Notes: generated by a model from the letters alone, not told the origin. A stretch of DNA of 64,000 bases from Ideonella aquatica (GCF_018069755.1 NZ_JAGQDE010000003.1:186001-250000); one strand, 5' to 3'. Shown: positions 1 to 11,675, counted from the stretch's first letter. Made by a program: numbers and translations.

Positions 1-127
1 CGTGGCGCGCGTGCCGGCGGTGATCGCCGCCTACCACCTGGGCTACGGCCTGGGCTCGCTGCAGGGCTGGTGGGCCGTGCTGCGCGGCCAGGGGCCGCAG
101 GACCGCTTCGCGCGGCTCACCCGATGA
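1..127 (+). CDS. Glycosyltransferase family 2, C-terminal fragment
   Basis: Only the last 41 codons and the stop are inside the window; the reading frame begins at base 2. The visible tail contains AAYHLGYGLGSLQG followed by a tryptophan-rich segment and a basic end. This pattern is familiar from the C-terminal membrane-associated end of family 2 glycosyltransferases in polysaccharide loci. The stop overlaps the next gene's start (ATGA), so the two are probably translationally coupled. Identification rests on a short tail plus context and could be wrong. Confidence 0.55.
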   Translation, partial: VARVPAVIAAYHLGYGLGSLQGWWAVLRGQGPQDRFARLTR

Positions 128-831
128 GCAGCCCCCCCGACGACGCCGAAACCCGCGCGCTGCGCGAGCGCTACGCCCGCCGCGCGCCGCAGGACCCGCG
201 CTACGCGCTGACCAACCCGGCCGCGCTGTGGCCGCAGCAGGAGCGCCAGCGCGCGCTGGTGGCGCTGCTGCGCCGCCACGGCTGGGCCGATCCGTCGGCC
301 TGCCGGCTGCACGAGGTGGGCTGCGGCCACGGCGGCAACCTGCTCGAGGCGCTGCAGCTGGGCTTCCAGCCCGGGCTGCTCAGCGGCACCGAGCTGCTGG
401 CCGAGCGCTTCGTCACGGCCCGCGAGCGGCTGCCGAGCGCGCTGACGCTGTGGCGGGGCGATGCCCGCCACCTCGGCCCGGCGCCGGGCAGTGTGGACCT
501 GGTGTGGCAGTCCACCGTGTTCTCGTCACTGCTCGATGACACCGTGCAGCAGCAGCTGGCCCAGGCGATGTGGGCGCAGCTGCGCCCCGGCGGCGCGGTG
601 CTGTGGTACGACTTCACCGTCAACAACCCCCGCAACCCGGACGTGCGCGGCGTGCCGCTGGCACGCGTGCGCGCGCTGTTCCCGCAGGGCCGCATCGACG
701 CCCGCCGGGTGACGCTGGCGCCACCGATCGCCCGCGCGGCGGCTCGGCTGCACCCGTCGCTCTACACTGTCTTCAACGCCCTGCCGCTGCTGCGCACGCA
801 CCTGCTGGCCTGGATCGCCAAACCCGCATGA
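124..831 (+). CDS. Class I SAM-dependent methyltransferase
   Basis: A 235-residue protein with a class I methyltransferase glycine motif (EVGCGHGG, residues 64-71), followed by a hydrophobic strand and an acidic residue in the usual Rossmann-like order. A later DLVWQSTVF segment fits motif IV. The start at 124 was chosen because it overlaps the previous stop as ATGA; an in-frame upstream extension exists but lies inside the preceding gene. The substrate is unknown. Position in a glycan operon suggests O- or N-methylation of a sugar or lipid-linked intermediate, which is inference. Confidence 0.8.
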   Translation: MSSPPDDAETRALRERYARRAPQDPRYALTNPAALWPQQERQRALVALLRRHGWADPSACRLHEVGCGHGGNLLEALQLGFQPGLLSGTELLAERFVTARERLPSALTLWRGDARHLGPAPGSVDLVWQSTVFSSLLDDTVQQQLAQAMWAQLRPGGAVLWYDFTVNNPRNPDVRGVPLARVRALFPQGRIDARRVTLAPPIARAAARLHPSLYTVFNALPLLRTHLLAWIAKPA

Positions 832-1994
832 CCGACACCCAGCCCCCGTTCCTGGCCTTTGCCCTGCCCGACATCGGCGAGGAGGAGATCGCCGAGGTGG
901 TCGACACGCTGCGCAGCGGCTGGGTCACCACCGGCCCCAAGGCCAAGCGCTTCGAGGACGACTTCGCACGCTACCTGGGTGAGCCCGGGCTGCAGGCGAT
1001 CGCGGTCAACTCGGCCACTGCCGGCCTGCACCTGGCGCTGGAGGCGCTGGGCATCGGCCCCGGGGACGAGGTCATCGTGCCCACCCACACCTTCACCGCC
1101 ACCGCCGAGGTGGTGCGCTACCTGGGCGCCGACGTGCGTCTGGTGGACGTGGACCCGGTGACGCTGAACATCGACCCGGCGCTGGTGGAAGCCGCCATCA
1201 CGCCGCGCACCAAGGCCCTGGTGCCGGTGCACTACGCCGGTCTGGCCGCCGACATGCCGGCGCTGCTGGACATCGCCCGCCGCCACGGCCTGAAGGTGGT
1301 GGAAGACGCAGCCCATGCGCTGCCCAGCACCTGCGGCGGCCGGCTGGTCGGCACGCTGGACAGCGACGCCACGGTGTTCAGCTTCTATGCCAACAAGACC
1401 ATCACCACCGGCGAGGGCGGCATGCTGGTCACCCGCGATCCGGCGCTGGCGGCGCGTGCGCGGGTGATGCGCCTGCACGGCATCAGCCGCGATGCGTTCG
1501 ACCGCTTCACCGCCACCGTGCCCAGCTGGCACTACGAGATCGTGGCCCCCGGCTTCAAGTACAACCTGACCGATATCGCCGCCGCGCTGGGCCTGCACCA
1601 GCTGCGCAAGGCCGACGCCTTTGCCGCGCGCCGTGCCGAACTGGTGGCGCGCTACAACGCCGCCCTGGCCGACCTGCCGGTGCTGCGCCCGGCGCTGCCG
1701 CCGGCCGGCGAGCGCCACGCCTGGCACCTGTATGTGCTGCGCCTGGCCGATGAGGCCCGCATCGGCCGCGATCAACTCATCGAGGCGCTGTTCAGCGCCC
1801 GCATCGGCTGCAGCGTGCACTACATCCCGCTGCACCTGCAGCCCTACTGGCGCGACCGCTACGGCCTGCGGCCCGAGCAGTTCCCGCACAGCCAGCGCGC
1901 CTACGAGCGCATGTTGAGCCTGCCGCTGCACACCCGCATGAGCGATGCCGACGTCGACCGCGTCGCTGCCGTGCTGCGGGCTGCGCTGGCCTGA
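828..1994 (+). CDS. DegT/DnrJ/EryC1-family sugar aminotransferase
   Basis: A PLP-dependent nucleotide-sugar aminotransferase of 388 residues. The Schiff-base lysine is K190 in [14 protein letters not shown], and the N-terminus ([22 protein letters not shown]) is characteristic of the DegT family. It starts at an ATG overlapping the previous stop. The next two genes are a PglC-type phosphoglycosyl transferase and a CapD/PglF-type 4,6-dehydratase. The most economical role is therefore amination of a 4-keto-6-deoxy UDP-sugar, as PglE does in bacillosamine synthesis. The exact sugar is not determinable from sequence. Confidence 0.85.
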   Translation: MTDTQPPFLAFALPDIGEEEIAEVVDTLRSGWVTTGPKAKRFEDDFARYLGEPGLQAIAVNSATAGLHLALEALGIGPGDEVIVPTHTFTATAEVVRYLGADVRLVDVDPVTLNIDPALVEAAITPRTKALVPVHYAGLAADMPALLDIARRHGLKVVEDAAHALPSTCGGRLVGTLDSDATVFSFYANKTITTGEGGMLVTRDPALAARARVMRLHGISRDAFDRFTATVPSWHYEIVAPGFKYNLTDIAAALGLHQLRKADAFAARRAELVARYNAALADLPVLRPALPPAGERHAWHLYVLRLADEARIGRDQLIEALFSARIGCSVHYIPLHLQPYWRDRYGLRPEQFPHSQRAYERMLSLPLHTRMSDADVDRVAAVLRAALA

Positions 1995-2001
1995 GCCGCC
2001 C

Positions 2002-2594
2002 ATGGCCAAACGCCTGCTGGATCTGACCGTGTCGGCGCTGGCCCTGCTGCTGCTGTCCCCGCTGCTGCTGCTGATCGCGCTGGCGGTGAAGCTGGATTCG
2101 GCCGGCCCGGTGTTCTTTCGCCAGGAGCGGGTGGGGCAGGGCGGCCGGGTCTTTCGCATCCACAAGTTCCGCACCATGCGCACCGACGCCGAGCGCCTGG
2201 GCCCGCAGATCACCGTGGGCCGCGACCCGCGCATCACCCGGGTCGGCCACTGGCTGCGCGACAGGCGCCTGGACGAGCTGCCGCAGTTGATTGACGTGCT
2301 GCTGGGCACGATGAGCCTGGTCGGCCCGCGCCCCGAGGTGCCGCGCTACGTGGCCCACTACCCGGCTGCGCTGAAGGCCGAGGTGCTGGCGGTGCGCCCC
2401 GGTCTGACCGACCCCGCCACGCTGGCCCACCTGGACGAGGCCGCGCTGCTGGCCGCCGCGCCCGACCCCGAGCGCGCCTACATCGACGAGGTGCTGCCGC
2501 GCAAGCTGGCGCTGCAGGCCGACTACGCCCGCCGCGCCACGCTGCGTGGCGACCTGGGGCTGCTGTGGCGCACGCTGTGCGCGCTGGTGCGCCG

Positions 2595-2598
<4 letters not shown>
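2002..2598 (+). CDS. Monotopic phosphoglycosyl transferase (bacterial sugar transferase, PglC-like)
   Basis: 198 residues, the minimal length of the bacterial sugar transferase family. It has one N-terminal hydrophobic re-entrant helix (about residues 8-28), KFRTMRTDAE, and the catalytic Asp-Glu pair D91-E92 in RLDELPQL. Such enzymes move a phospho-sugar from a UDP-sugar to undecaprenyl phosphate and so start a glycan repeat on the inner membrane. There is no long multi-spanning N-terminus as in WbaP or WcaJ. It sits between the aminotransferase and dehydratase that could make its substrate. A second initiating transferase of a different fold lies at 25949. Confidence 0.88.
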
Positions 2599-4465
<1,867 letters not shown>

Positions 4466-4469
<4 letters not shown>

Positions 4470-5329
4470 AGATCGCCCTCGGCACCGTGCAGTTCGGCCT
4501 GGCCTATGGTGCCTTCAACACCGCCGGCCAGGTGCCTCCTGACGAGGTGGCGCGCCTGCTGGCGCGCGCTGGTGCCGGCGGCGTGCGCTGGCTGGACACC
4601 GCCCACGCTTACGGGCGCAGCGAGGCGGTGCTGGGCGAGACCGGTGCCGCCCGGCGCTTTCGCCTGGTCACCAAGGTGCCGGCGATGAACGAGCAGGCCT
4701 CGGCCGAGGCGGTGCAGCGCTTCGTGGCCGAGAGCCTGCAGCGCCTGCGCACCGAGCGTGTCGACGGCCTGCTGCTGCACCGCGCCGCCGACCTGCTCGG
4801 GACGCAGGGTCCGGCCGTGTGGTCGGCGCTGACGGCGCTGCAGGGCGAGGGCCGCGTGGGCCGCATCGGCGTCTCGGGCTACGGCGCCGACGAGGTGCTG
4901 CAGGTGCTGGATCGCTACGACATCGGCCTGGTGCAGCTGCCGATCAATGTCTTTGACCGCCGCCACCAACAGGCCGGCGTGCTGGCCCGCTGCCGCGCGC
5001 AGGGCGTGGAGGTGCACGCCCGCTCGGCCTTTCTGCAGGGCTTTGCGCTGGCTGATCCGGCGGCGCTGACGCCGCACCTGTCGGCCTATGCCGGTGTGCT
5101 GCTGGCCTTTGACCAGCGCTGCCGCGACCTGGGTCTGGGCCGGCTGGCCGGGGCCCTGCATGCGGTGGCCGATCTGGCCGAGGTGGATCAGGTGGTGGTG
5201 GGGGTTGACCGTGTGGCCCAGCTTGATGAGATCCTGGCCGCGGCCGGCACGCCGTCGCCGGGCCTGGCGGCCTGGGACGGCCTGCACAGCGATGATCTGG
5301 CACTGATCGAACCTGGGAGATGGCGATGA
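4466..5329 (+). CDS. Aldo/keto reductase
   Basis: 287 residues beginning with the aldo-keto reductase strand IALGTVQFGLAYG. The catalytic tetrad is complete and correctly spaced: D44 and Y49 (LDTAHAYGRSE), K70 (VTKVPA) and H105 (LLLHRA). NAD(P)H-dependent reduction or oxidation of a sugar carbonyl is expected. It is coupled to the upstream dehydratase by a 4-base overlap and to the acetyltransferase downstream. It is not part of the canonical pseudaminic acid pathway although it lies in the group ending with pseI, so it may act on a side-chain keto group of the same sugar or another one. Confidence 0.85.
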
Positions 5330-5901
5330 CCCCTGAGAACCTCTTCGTGCAGCGCCTGGGTCCCGGCCTGGACCGCGGCGGCCCGGTGCGCCTGCGCCCG
5401 CTGCTGCCCGACGACCTGGGCGAGCGCTACGCCGCCTGGTTCCGCGACGAGCAGGTCACGCGCTTTCTGGAGGCGCGCGGCATCAGTGCGGTGGACGCGC
5501 TGCGCCACCTGATGGACGGCTTCCTGTCCGAGGCCTGGTTCATGTACGCGATCGAGCAGCCCCAGCCGCAGCCGCGCCATGTGGGCAACCTGAAGATCGG
5601 CCCGATCAACCGGCGCCACGCCACGGCCGAGATCTCGATCGTCATCGGCGAGCGCGACTGCTGGGGCCGTGGCGCGGCCACCGAGGCGGTGCGCCTGGGC
5701 ACTGCGCTGGCCTTTGGGCACTTCGGCCTGCGCAAGCTCTACGCCGGCATGGTCGAGGGCAACGAGGGCTCGGTGCGGGCCTTCGTGAAGGCCGGCTGGC
5801 GCGTCGAGGCGCAGCTGCCGGGGGCCTTCATCCATGAGGGCGTGGTCAAGGGCAAGACCGTGGTGAGCATCGACAACCCGGCCTTCGTGCTGGGCGGCTG
5901 A
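5326..5901 (+). CDS. GNAT-family N-acetyltransferase
   Basis: 191 residues with GNAT features: RLRPLLPDDL at the N-terminus, the acetyl-CoA-binding region around GERDCWGRGAATEAVRLG, and the C-terminal FGLRKLYAGMVEGNEGSVRAF strand-helix. An ATG six bases upstream is possible. I chose 5326 because GGGAGA at 5315-5320 then sits at good ribosome-binding distance and the start overlaps the previous stop. It differs from the PseH-like GNAT at 30341, so the island encodes two sugar N-acyltransferases. It may acylate the amine made by the class III aminotransferase, which is inference from adjacency. Confidence 0.82.
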   Translation: MTPENLFVQRLGPGLDRGGPVRLRPLLPDDLGERYAAWFRDEQVTRFLEARGISAVDALRHLMDGFLSEAWFMYAIEQPQPQPRHVGNLKIGPINRRHATAEISIVIGERDCWGRGAATEAVRLGTALAFGHFGLRKLYAGMVEGNEGSVRAFVKAGWRVEAQLPGAFIHEGVVKGKTVVSIDNPAFVLGG

Positions 5902-5960
5902 GCGCCAGCGCGCGCCCCGTGCCGGAGGACAATAGCCGCCTGCGCCCGAACCGCCCCACC

Positions 5961-6722
5961 ATGACCACCACCGTCGCCATCATCCAGGCCCGCATGTCCA
6001 GCAGCCGCCTGCCGGGCAAGGTGCTCAAGCCCCTGCTGGGCCTGCCGTCCATCGTCTTCATGGCCCAGCGCGTGCGCCAGGCGCGCCGCGTCGACCGCCT
6101 GCTGGTGGCCACCAGCACCGATGCCAGCGACGATCCGCTGGCCGCCGCACTGGCGGCCCACGGCATGGAGTGCTTCCGCGGCTCGCTGGCCGATGTGCTG
6201 CAGCGCTTTCACCAGGCCGCGCAGCATGCCCAGGCCGACGTGGTGCTGCGCCTGACCGGCGACTGCCCGCTGATCGACCCCGAGCTGATCGACCGTGTTG
6301 CGGCCCGGGTGATCGACGGCGGTGCTGCCTACGCCACGAATGCCGTGCCGGCCAGCTACCCTGACGGCCTGGACGTCGAGGCGATGCGCATCGAGGCGCT
6401 GGCCGCCGCCGACGCCGAGGCCACACTGCCGTCCGATCGCGAGCACGTCACGCCCTTCATCCGCCGCGAAGCACAGCGCTTCCCGGCGCAGTCGGTCAGC
6501 GCCTTCGCCGATCTGTCGGCCATGCGCTGGACCGTGGACCACCCCGACGACCTGGCCCATGTCGAGGCCCTGATCGCCGCGGTCGGGGCCACCTCGCCCA
6601 CCAGTTTCGACCGCTGGGACCTGTTCCGTGCCATCGAGCGCCTGGGCGTGCGCCGCGACGAGAACACCCACCAGCGCAACGAGGGCTACCTCAAGAGCCT
6701 GCGCGACGACGCTGCTGCCTGA
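5961..6722 (+). CDS. SpsF-type cytidylyltransferase (candidate CMP-pseudaminic acid synthetase)
   Basis: 253 residues with the nucleotidyltransferase start VAIIQARMSSSRLPGKVLKP, the RLTGDCPLIDPELID segment and a later REHVTPFI and RWTVDHPDDL, all typical of the SpsF branch of acylneuraminate cytidylyltransferases. The likely reaction is transfer of CMP from CTP to a nonulosonic acid. No other cytidylyltransferase is visible, so it is the candidate for the PseF step. ATG 5961 is preferred over an upstream in-frame start lacking homology-like sequence. A GACAAT box at 5928-5933 could be a -10 element. Confidence 0.82.
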   Translation: MTTTVAIIQARMSSSRLPGKVLKPLLGLPSIVFMAQRVRQARRVDRLLVATSTDASDDPLAAALAAHGMECFRGSLADVLQRFHQAAQHAQADVVLRLTGDCPLIDPELIDRVAARVIDGGAAYATNAVPASYPDGLDVEAMRIEALAAADAEATLPSDREHVTPFIRREAQRFPAQSVSAFADLSAMRWTVDHPDDLAHVEALIAAVGATSPTSFDRWDLFRAIERLGVRRDENTHQRNEGYLKSLRDDAAA

Positions 6723-6756
6723 TCGCCACCCCATCACACGCACCCGAGCACCTGCC

Positions 6757-8046
6757 ATGAAGTCCTTCCAGCGCTCCGAAGCCTTTCTTGAACGCGCCCA
6801 GCGCAGCATCCCGCTGGGCAGCCAGACCTTCAGCAAGAGCCGCACCCAGTACCCTCACGGCGTGTCGCCCTTCTTCATCACGCGCGGCCAGGGCTCGCGG
6901 GTGTGGGACCTGGACGGCAATGAGTACATCGACTTCGTCAGCAGCCTGTGTTCGGTCACGCTGGGCTACCAGGATCCGGATGTCACGAACGCGGTGCGCA
7001 CCCAGCTCGACGAGTCCGGCGTGATCTTCTCGCTGCCGCACCCGCTGGAGACCGAGGTGGCCGAGCTGATCTGCGAGATGGTGCCCTGCGCCGAGCGGGT
7101 GCGCTTCGGCAAGAACGGCTCGGACGCCACCTCCGGCGCGATCCGCCTGGCCCGCGCCTGGACCGAGCGCGACCGCGTGGCGGTCTGTGGCTACCACGGC
7201 TGGCAGGACTGGTACATCGGCTCAACCGCGCGCCACCGCGGCGTGCCCCAGGCCACGCGCGAGCTGACGCATACCTTCGCCTACAACAACCTCGAGTCGC
7301 TCGAGACGCTGCTCAAGGCCCACCCGGGCGAGTTTGCCGCCGTGATCCTGGAGCCGATGAACGTGGCCGAGCCGCAGCCCGGTTTCCTCGAAGGCGTCAA
7401 GGCGCTGGCCCATGCGCACGGCGCGCTGCTGGTGTTCGACGAGACCATCACCGGCTTTCGTTATGCCAACGGCGGCGCGCAGCAGCTGTTCGGCGTCACG
7501 CCCGACCTGGCCACCTTTGGCAAGGGCCTGGCCAACGGCTACCCGGTGTCGGCGGTGGCCGGCCGGGCCGATGTGATGCAGCTGATGGAGGAGATCTTCT
7601 TCTCGTTCACCTTTGGCGGTGAGGCGCTGTCGCTGGCCGCGGCCAAGGCCACGCTGACCAAGCTGAAGAACGAACCGGTGGTGCAGACCATCGAGGCGCG
7701 CGGCCGCGCGGTCATGGAGGGCGCGCGCCAGGTGATCGACGCCCACGGCCTGGGCGACATCTTCTCGATGGCCGGCCACCCCAGCTGGAGCTTCCTGATG
7801 CTCAAGGACGCCCGCGGCGCCACCAGCTTCGAGATCAAGACCCTGCTGATGCAGGAGCTGCACCAGCGCGGTTTCCTGTCGGTGGGCACGCACAACATCA
7901 GCTACGCCCACAGCGAGGCCGATGTGCAGGCCCTGCTGGCCGCCTATGGCGACATCCTGCCGATGATCGGCCGCACGCTGGATGCCGCCACGCTGCGCCA
8001 GAGCCTGCGCTGCGAGCCGCTGGTGCCGCTGTTCAAGGTGCGCTGA
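6757..8046 (+). CDS. Class III aminotransferase (glutamate-1-semialdehyde aminomutase-like)
   Basis: 429 residues with class III (fold type I) PLP features: VRFGKNGSDATSGAIRLAR, VILEPMN, the LVFDETITGFR segment, and the Schiff-base lysine K256 in TFGKGLANGYP. This resembles HemL, but position in a glycan operon between a cytidylyltransferase and pseI argues against a haem role. Such enzymes transfer an amino group to a terminal aldehyde or ketone. It is a third aminotransferase beside the DegT enzyme at 828 and PseC at 28111. Its substrate is not known to me and is the main biochemical puzzle of this block. Confidence 0.85.
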   Translation: MKSFQRSEAFLERAQRSIPLGSQTFSKSRTQYPHGVSPFFITRGQGSRVWDLDGNEYIDFVSSLCSVTLGYQDPDVTNAVRTQLDESGVIFSLPHPLETEVAELICEMVPCAERVRFGKNGSDATSGAIRLARAWTERDRVAVCGYHGWQDWYIGSTARHRGVPQATRELTHTFAYNNLESLETLLKAHPGEFAAVILEPMNVAEPQPGFLEGVKALAHAHGALLVFDETITGFRYANGGAQQLFGVTPDLATFGKGLANGYPVSAVAGRADVMQLMEEIFFSFTFGGEALSLAAAKATLTKLKNEPVVQTIEARGRAVMEGARQVIDAHGLGDIFSMAGHPSWSFLMLKDARGATSFEIKTLLMQELHQRGFLSVGTHNISYAHSEADVQALLAAYGDILPMIGRTLDAATLRQSLRCEPLVPLFKVR

Positions 8047-8065
8047 GCGCCGGGGAGCCACACGC

Positions 8066-9160
8066 ATGAGCCAGCAGGACATCCGCATCGGCGAGCGCCT
8101 GGTCGGCGCCGGACACCGGCCCTACCTGATCGCCGAGATGTCGGGCAACCACAACCAGTCGCTGGATCGGGCGCTGGAGATCGTCGACGCCGCCGCCCGT
8201 GCTGGCGCCGACGCGATCAAGCTGCAGACCTACACCGCGCAGACGATGACGCTGGATTGCCGCCAACCCGGCTTCGTCATCGAGGACCCGAACAGCCTGT
8301 GGGCGGGTCGCCAGCTCTATGAGCTCTACGACGAGGCCCACACGCCCTGGGACTGGCACGCGCCCATCATGGCCCGTGCGGCCAGCCATGGCCTGCACTG
8401 CTTCAGCAGCCCGTTTGACGAAACCGCGGTCGACTTCCTGGAAACGCTGGGCGTGCCGGCCTACAAGATCGCCTCCTTCGAGATGACCGACCTGCCGCTG
8501 ATCGCCCGCGTGGCGCGCACCGGCAAGCCGATGATCATCTCCACCGGCATGGCCAGCGTGGCCGAGATCGATGACGCGGTGCGCTGCGCGCGCGAGGCCG
8601 GCGCCACCCAGATCGTGCTGCTCAAGTGCACCAGCACCTACCCGGCCACGCCCGAGAACACCAACATCCTGACCATCCCGCACATGCGGCAGACCTTTGG
8701 CTGCCCGGTGGGCCTGTCGGACCACACCATGGGCTGCGGCGTGTCGGTGGCCGCCGTGGCGCTGGGTGCGGTGCTGGTGGAAAAGCACTTCACGCTGCGC
8801 CGTGCGGATGGCGGCGTCGACTCGGCCTTCTCGATGGAGCCCGAGGAATTCGCGCTGCTGCGCGCTGAATCCGAGCGCGCCTGGCAGGCGGTGGGTGAGG
8901 TGCGCTACGGCGGCACCCAGGCCGAAGAGAAGTCACGCGCCTTCCGCCGCTCGCTCTACGTGGCCGAGGACATGAAGGCCGGTGAGGTCTTCACGCCGCG
9001 CAACCTGCGTGCGGTGCGGCCGGGCTTTGGCCTGCCGCCGAAGTTCCTGGCCTCGCTGATGGGCCAGCGCATCGCGCGCGACGCCGAGCGCGGCACGCCC
9101 TGCACCTGGGACTTGCTGGTGCCGTCCGACGGCGCCAAGGTGCCATCCCCGGAGCGCTGA
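8066..9160 (+). CDS. pseI: Pseudaminic acid synthase (NeuB/PseI family)
   Basis: 364 residues. The N-terminal TIM-barrel domain contains IAEMSGNHNQSLDRALEI, GADAIKLQTYT, FDETAVDFLE and SDHTMG, then EKHFTLRRADGGVDSAFS, which is the pseudaminic-acid-synthase flavour of the family. A C-terminal antifreeze-like SAF domain covers about residues 300-364. It condenses phosphoenolpyruvate with 6-deoxy-AltdiNAc to make pseudaminic acid. CGGGGAG at 8051-8057 precedes the ATG. The enzymes making its substrate (pseB, pseC, pseG, pseH) are all at 27-31 kb, so the pathway is split. Confidence 0.88.
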   Translation: MSQQDIRIGERLVGAGHRPYLIAEMSGNHNQSLDRALEIVDAAARAGADAIKLQTYTAQTMTLDCRQPGFVIEDPNSLWAGRQLYELYDEAHTPWDWHAPIMARAASHGLHCFSSPFDETAVDFLETLGVPAYKIASFEMTDLPLIARVARTGKPMIISTGMASVAEIDDAVRCAREAGATQIVLLKCTSTYPATPENTNILTIPHMRQTFGCPVGLSDHTMGCGVSVAAVALGAVLVEKHFTLRRADGGVDSAFSMEPEEFALLRAESERAWQAVGEVRYGGTQAEEKSRAFRRSLYVAEDMKAGEVFTPRNLRAVRPGFGLPPKFLASLMGQRIARDAERGTPCTWDLLVPSDGAKVPSPER

Positions 9161-9200
9161 GGGCGTGGCCCCATCGCGCGGGAGGCGCGGGCCGTCAGCG

Positions 9201-9235
9201 TCCCCCGGGGGAGCGCGATCATTAACGATTACACT
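9201..9235 (+). promoter_or_regulatory. GC palindrome and candidate -10 upstream of the Wzz-like gene
   Basis: The 147-base gap between pseI and the chain-length gene has a perfect 12-base palindrome TCCCCCGGGGGA (9201-9212) and a -10-like TACACT (9230-9235) about 73 bases before the next ATG. No good -35 is visible. The palindrome could terminate the pseI transcript weakly or be an operator; neither is shown. Confidence 0.35.
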
Positions 9236-9307
9236 GCCGGGCGCTGACTTGATGTCTCGCGTCCTGCCCTCCTTGCGCCCCTTGAGTGAGCCGGTGGCAC
9301 CCATCGC

Positions 9308-10468
9308 ATGAACACCCACCTCCAACCCATGGCCGCCGCCAAGCCCGCGCGCGAAGTGACCTTCCTGGACATGATCCACACGATCCTGGTTCACTGGAAG
9401 ATGCTCATCCTTGTTCCGCTGGCCGCTGGAAGTCTGGCTCTGGGAGGCACCTACCTGGTGACGCCAAGGTTCACCGCCAGCGCCCAGATCACGACGCCGC
9501 AGAACCAGAACCTGGCCTCCGCGTTGCTGGGCAACCTGGGGGGCGCGGCTGGGGCGCTGGCCGGTGGTCTGACCGCCGGCCTCAAGAATCCGGCCGACCA
9601 GTGGATCGGCCTGCTCAAGAGCCGCGCCATCGCCGACGCCCTGATCGAGCGCTTCGATCTCAAGCAGCGCTATGGCGCGCAGTTCATGTTCGAGGCGCGC
9701 GAGTCGCTCGCTGGCGCGTCGCGCATCAGCGTGGGCAAGGATGGCCTGATCGACATTGAGGTCGAGGACACCGACCCCAAGCTGGCCGCCGACCTGGCCA
9801 ACGCCTACCTCGAGGAATTGCAGAAGCTGGCGCGCCAGATGGCCCTGTCCGATGCGGCACAACGTCGCTCGATCTTCGAAGGGCTGCTGCGCAAGGCCAA
9901 GGATGACTTCACCCGCGCCGAGCAGGCCCTGCGGGCCACGGGGGTCAACGAGTCGCTGATGAAGATCAGCCCGACGGCCGCCATGCAGGGGCTGGCGGCC
10001 CTGAAGCAGTCCGAGATAGCCGCCGAGGTCAAGCTCAGCGTGCTGCGCAGCGCGCTGGCTGACTCCTCTCCGGAGGTTCTTCAGACGAAGCGTGAACTGT
10101 CTGGCATCCGGGCGCAACTTGCCAAACTTGACCAGACCTCGGCTGCCGCGGCGGGCGACAGTGATTACTCCGCCAAGTTCCGCGACTTCCAATATCACTC
10201 CATGCTGTTCGAGTTGACGGCCAAGCAGTTCGAACTGGCGCGCATTGACGAAGCCAGCGGCGGCGCGGTGGTTCAGGTGATTGACCGGGCTTCCGTCCCT
10301 GAGTGGAAGTCCAGCCCGAAGCGTGGTGTCATCGCTCTGGTCACGGCCGTGCTGTCCTTGTTCGTTTGCCTGACCTGGCTGGTGTTCAAGGCTCAACTGG
10401 CCGCGACGGCGGACGACGCGGCCACCGCGGAAAAGCTTGAGCGCATCAAGGCTCTCTGGCGTCGCTGA
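9308..10468 (+). CDS. Wzz/KpsE-like polysaccharide chain-length determinant
   Basis: 386 residues. A first membrane helix at about residues 28-50 precedes a periplasmic region with TASAQITTPQN and long helical, coiled-coil-prone sequence (IEVEDTDPKLAADLANAYLEELQ onward). A second helix lies near residues 340-362, then a short cytoplasmic tail. This two-helix layout is that of Wzz/KpsE proteins, which set polymer length during Wzy-dependent or related export. There is no C-terminal tyrosine-kinase domain as in Wzc. An alternative start lies 21 bases downstream. It opens the less GC-rich block. Confidence 0.82.
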   Translation: MNTHLQPMAAAKPAREVTFLDMIHTILVHWKMLILVPLAAGSLALGGTYLVTPRFTASAQITTPQNQNLASALLGNLGGAAGALAGGLTAGLKNPADQWIGLLKSRAIADALIERFDLKQRYGAQFMFEARESLAGASRISVGKDGLIDIEVEDTDPKLAADLANAYLEELQKLARQMALSDAAQRRSIFEGLLRKAKDDFTRAEQALRATGVNESLMKISPTAAMQGLAALKQSEIAAEVKLSVLRSALADSSPEVLQTKRELSGIRAQLAKLDQTSAAAAGDSDYSAKFRDFQYHSMLFELTAKQFELARIDEASGGAVVQVIDRASVPEWKSSPKRGVIALVTAVLSLFVCLTWLVFKAQLAATADDAATAEKLERIKALWRR

Positions 10469-10514
10469 GACGTCGGACCGGCCCTCGCGACACGGGAACT
10501 TCGGCTGACATCGC

Positions 10515-11675
10515 ATGGCGCGACGCATTGCTTTGGTGGATGCGCAGGCCGGGACAGGTCATCGGCGCGCCTATGCGCAGACCCTGATCAATGCCCTTCG
10601 TGCACGTGGCGACGACCCGGTCATACTCGGCTCGCCTGCGTGGTGCGCGTCGTTCGCGGGCGAGTTGCCTTGCATCGAGGTGGCGGCGGTGCAGGCCGCT
10701 GCCGGTTACCGTGCGCGCGGCCGGGCTTTCCAGGCGTTCCTGCGGGCGGTGTTCGAGGCGGCCAGAGCGCACCAGGTGGATGTCGTGCATCTTCTGTATC
10801 TCGATGGCTACCTGCAAGCGCTGCTGGCCGTGGGGATACCCACTGAGTTCAGCACCTGTGCGACCCTGCACTGGTACCCATTCCTTGGAGACACCGCCGG
10901 ATGGCGCGACCCGCGCCGCTGGTTGAAGGCCGTGCTGACCCGCTATTGGGCGAGGCGGTTGGTGCGTGGCGGTGTGCAGTTGGTTGTCCACTCGCCGGCG
11001 GCTCAGGCCGGTCTGGCAGTCGACGCGCTGGTTCTGGACTATCCCAACTTCGACACACCGCCCCATGTCGATGCCGCCGCCAGGGAGGCGGCGCGCTGCC
11101 AGCTTGGACTGCGCAGCGATGACCGGCTCTTCCTGTGTTTCGGCGGCACCCGGACCGACAAGGGCGCGGACCGCGCCATTCGTGCCCTGGCCGGCACACC
11201 AGAGCATTGCCACCTGCTGATCGCTGGCGCGGCACAGCATTTGTCGGCCACGGCACTGTCGCAATTGGCGCAGGAACTTGGGCTGGCGGCGCGCGTCCAC
11301 CTGGATCTGCGTTTCATTCCTGACCAGGAGGTGGGGAGCATCTTCTCGGCCGCCGACGTGGTCCTGCTGCCTTACCGCGAGGACTTCGCCGGGCAGAGCG
11401 GTCCGTTCGTCATCGGCGCCACGATGGGCCTGCCGGTGATGTTCAGTGACCTGCCAGTGATGGCGGAGACGGCCGAGCGGTTCCGTTTTGGTCGGCGGGT
11501 GTCGCCCGCGTCATCGCTTGAGGCACTGACCCAGGCCATGTCGGGACCGCTGCCGCCCGTGGCATCGGGCGAGGACCGAGCGGCCCTGCTCGATGCCACC
11601 GACCCGGTCATGTTCGGCCACCGCATGGCAGCGGCCTACGGAACGTCTGAGGACGGACGGCGGGCTCATGGCTGA
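10515..11675 (+). CDS. Glycosyltransferase family 4 (GT-B fold)
   Basis: 386 residues with a GT-B layout. The N-terminal domain starts IALVDAQAGTGHRRAYAQTL; the C-terminal donor domain contains LFLCFGGTRTDKGADRAI, LLIAGAAQ, VHLDLRFIPDQEVGSIFSAADVVLLPY and FVIGATMGLPVMFSD. These match the GT4 nucleotide-sugar-binding pattern, although the usual E-x7-E is not obvious. It probably adds one sugar to the lipid-linked repeat at the cytoplasmic membrane. The following membrane-protein gene overlaps its 3' end by 8 bases. Confidence 0.8.
   Translation: MARRIALVDAQAGTGHRRAYAQTLINALRARGDDPVILGSPAWCASFAGELPCIEVAAVQAAAGYRARGRAFQAFLRAVFEAARAHQVDVVHLLYLDGYLQALLAVGIPTEFSTCATLHWYPFLGDTAGWRDPRRWLKAVLTRYWARRLVRGGVQLVVHSPAAQAGLAVDALVLDYPNFDTPPHVDAAAREAARCQLGLRSDDRLFLCFGGTRTDKGADRAIRALAGTPEHCHLLIAGAAQHLSATALSQLAQELGLAARVHLDLRFIPDQEVGSIFSAADVVLLPYREDFAGQSGPFVIGATMGLPVMFSDLPVMAETAERFRFGRRVSPASSLEALTQAMSGPLPPVASGEDRAALLDATDPVMFGHRMAAAYGTSEDGRRAHG

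Noticed and set aside
762-2309. Open frame of 515 codons on the - strand opposite the aminotransferase
   Set aside because: Overlaps three coupled + strand genes with strong family motifs; the protein it would encode has no recognisable domain.
6757-8046. hemL (glutamate-1-semialdehyde aminomutase for haem synthesis)
   Set aside because: Fold and motifs are shared, but the gene is coupled by position to pseI and a cytidylyltransferase and no tetrapyrrole genes are near. A glycan role is more likely.
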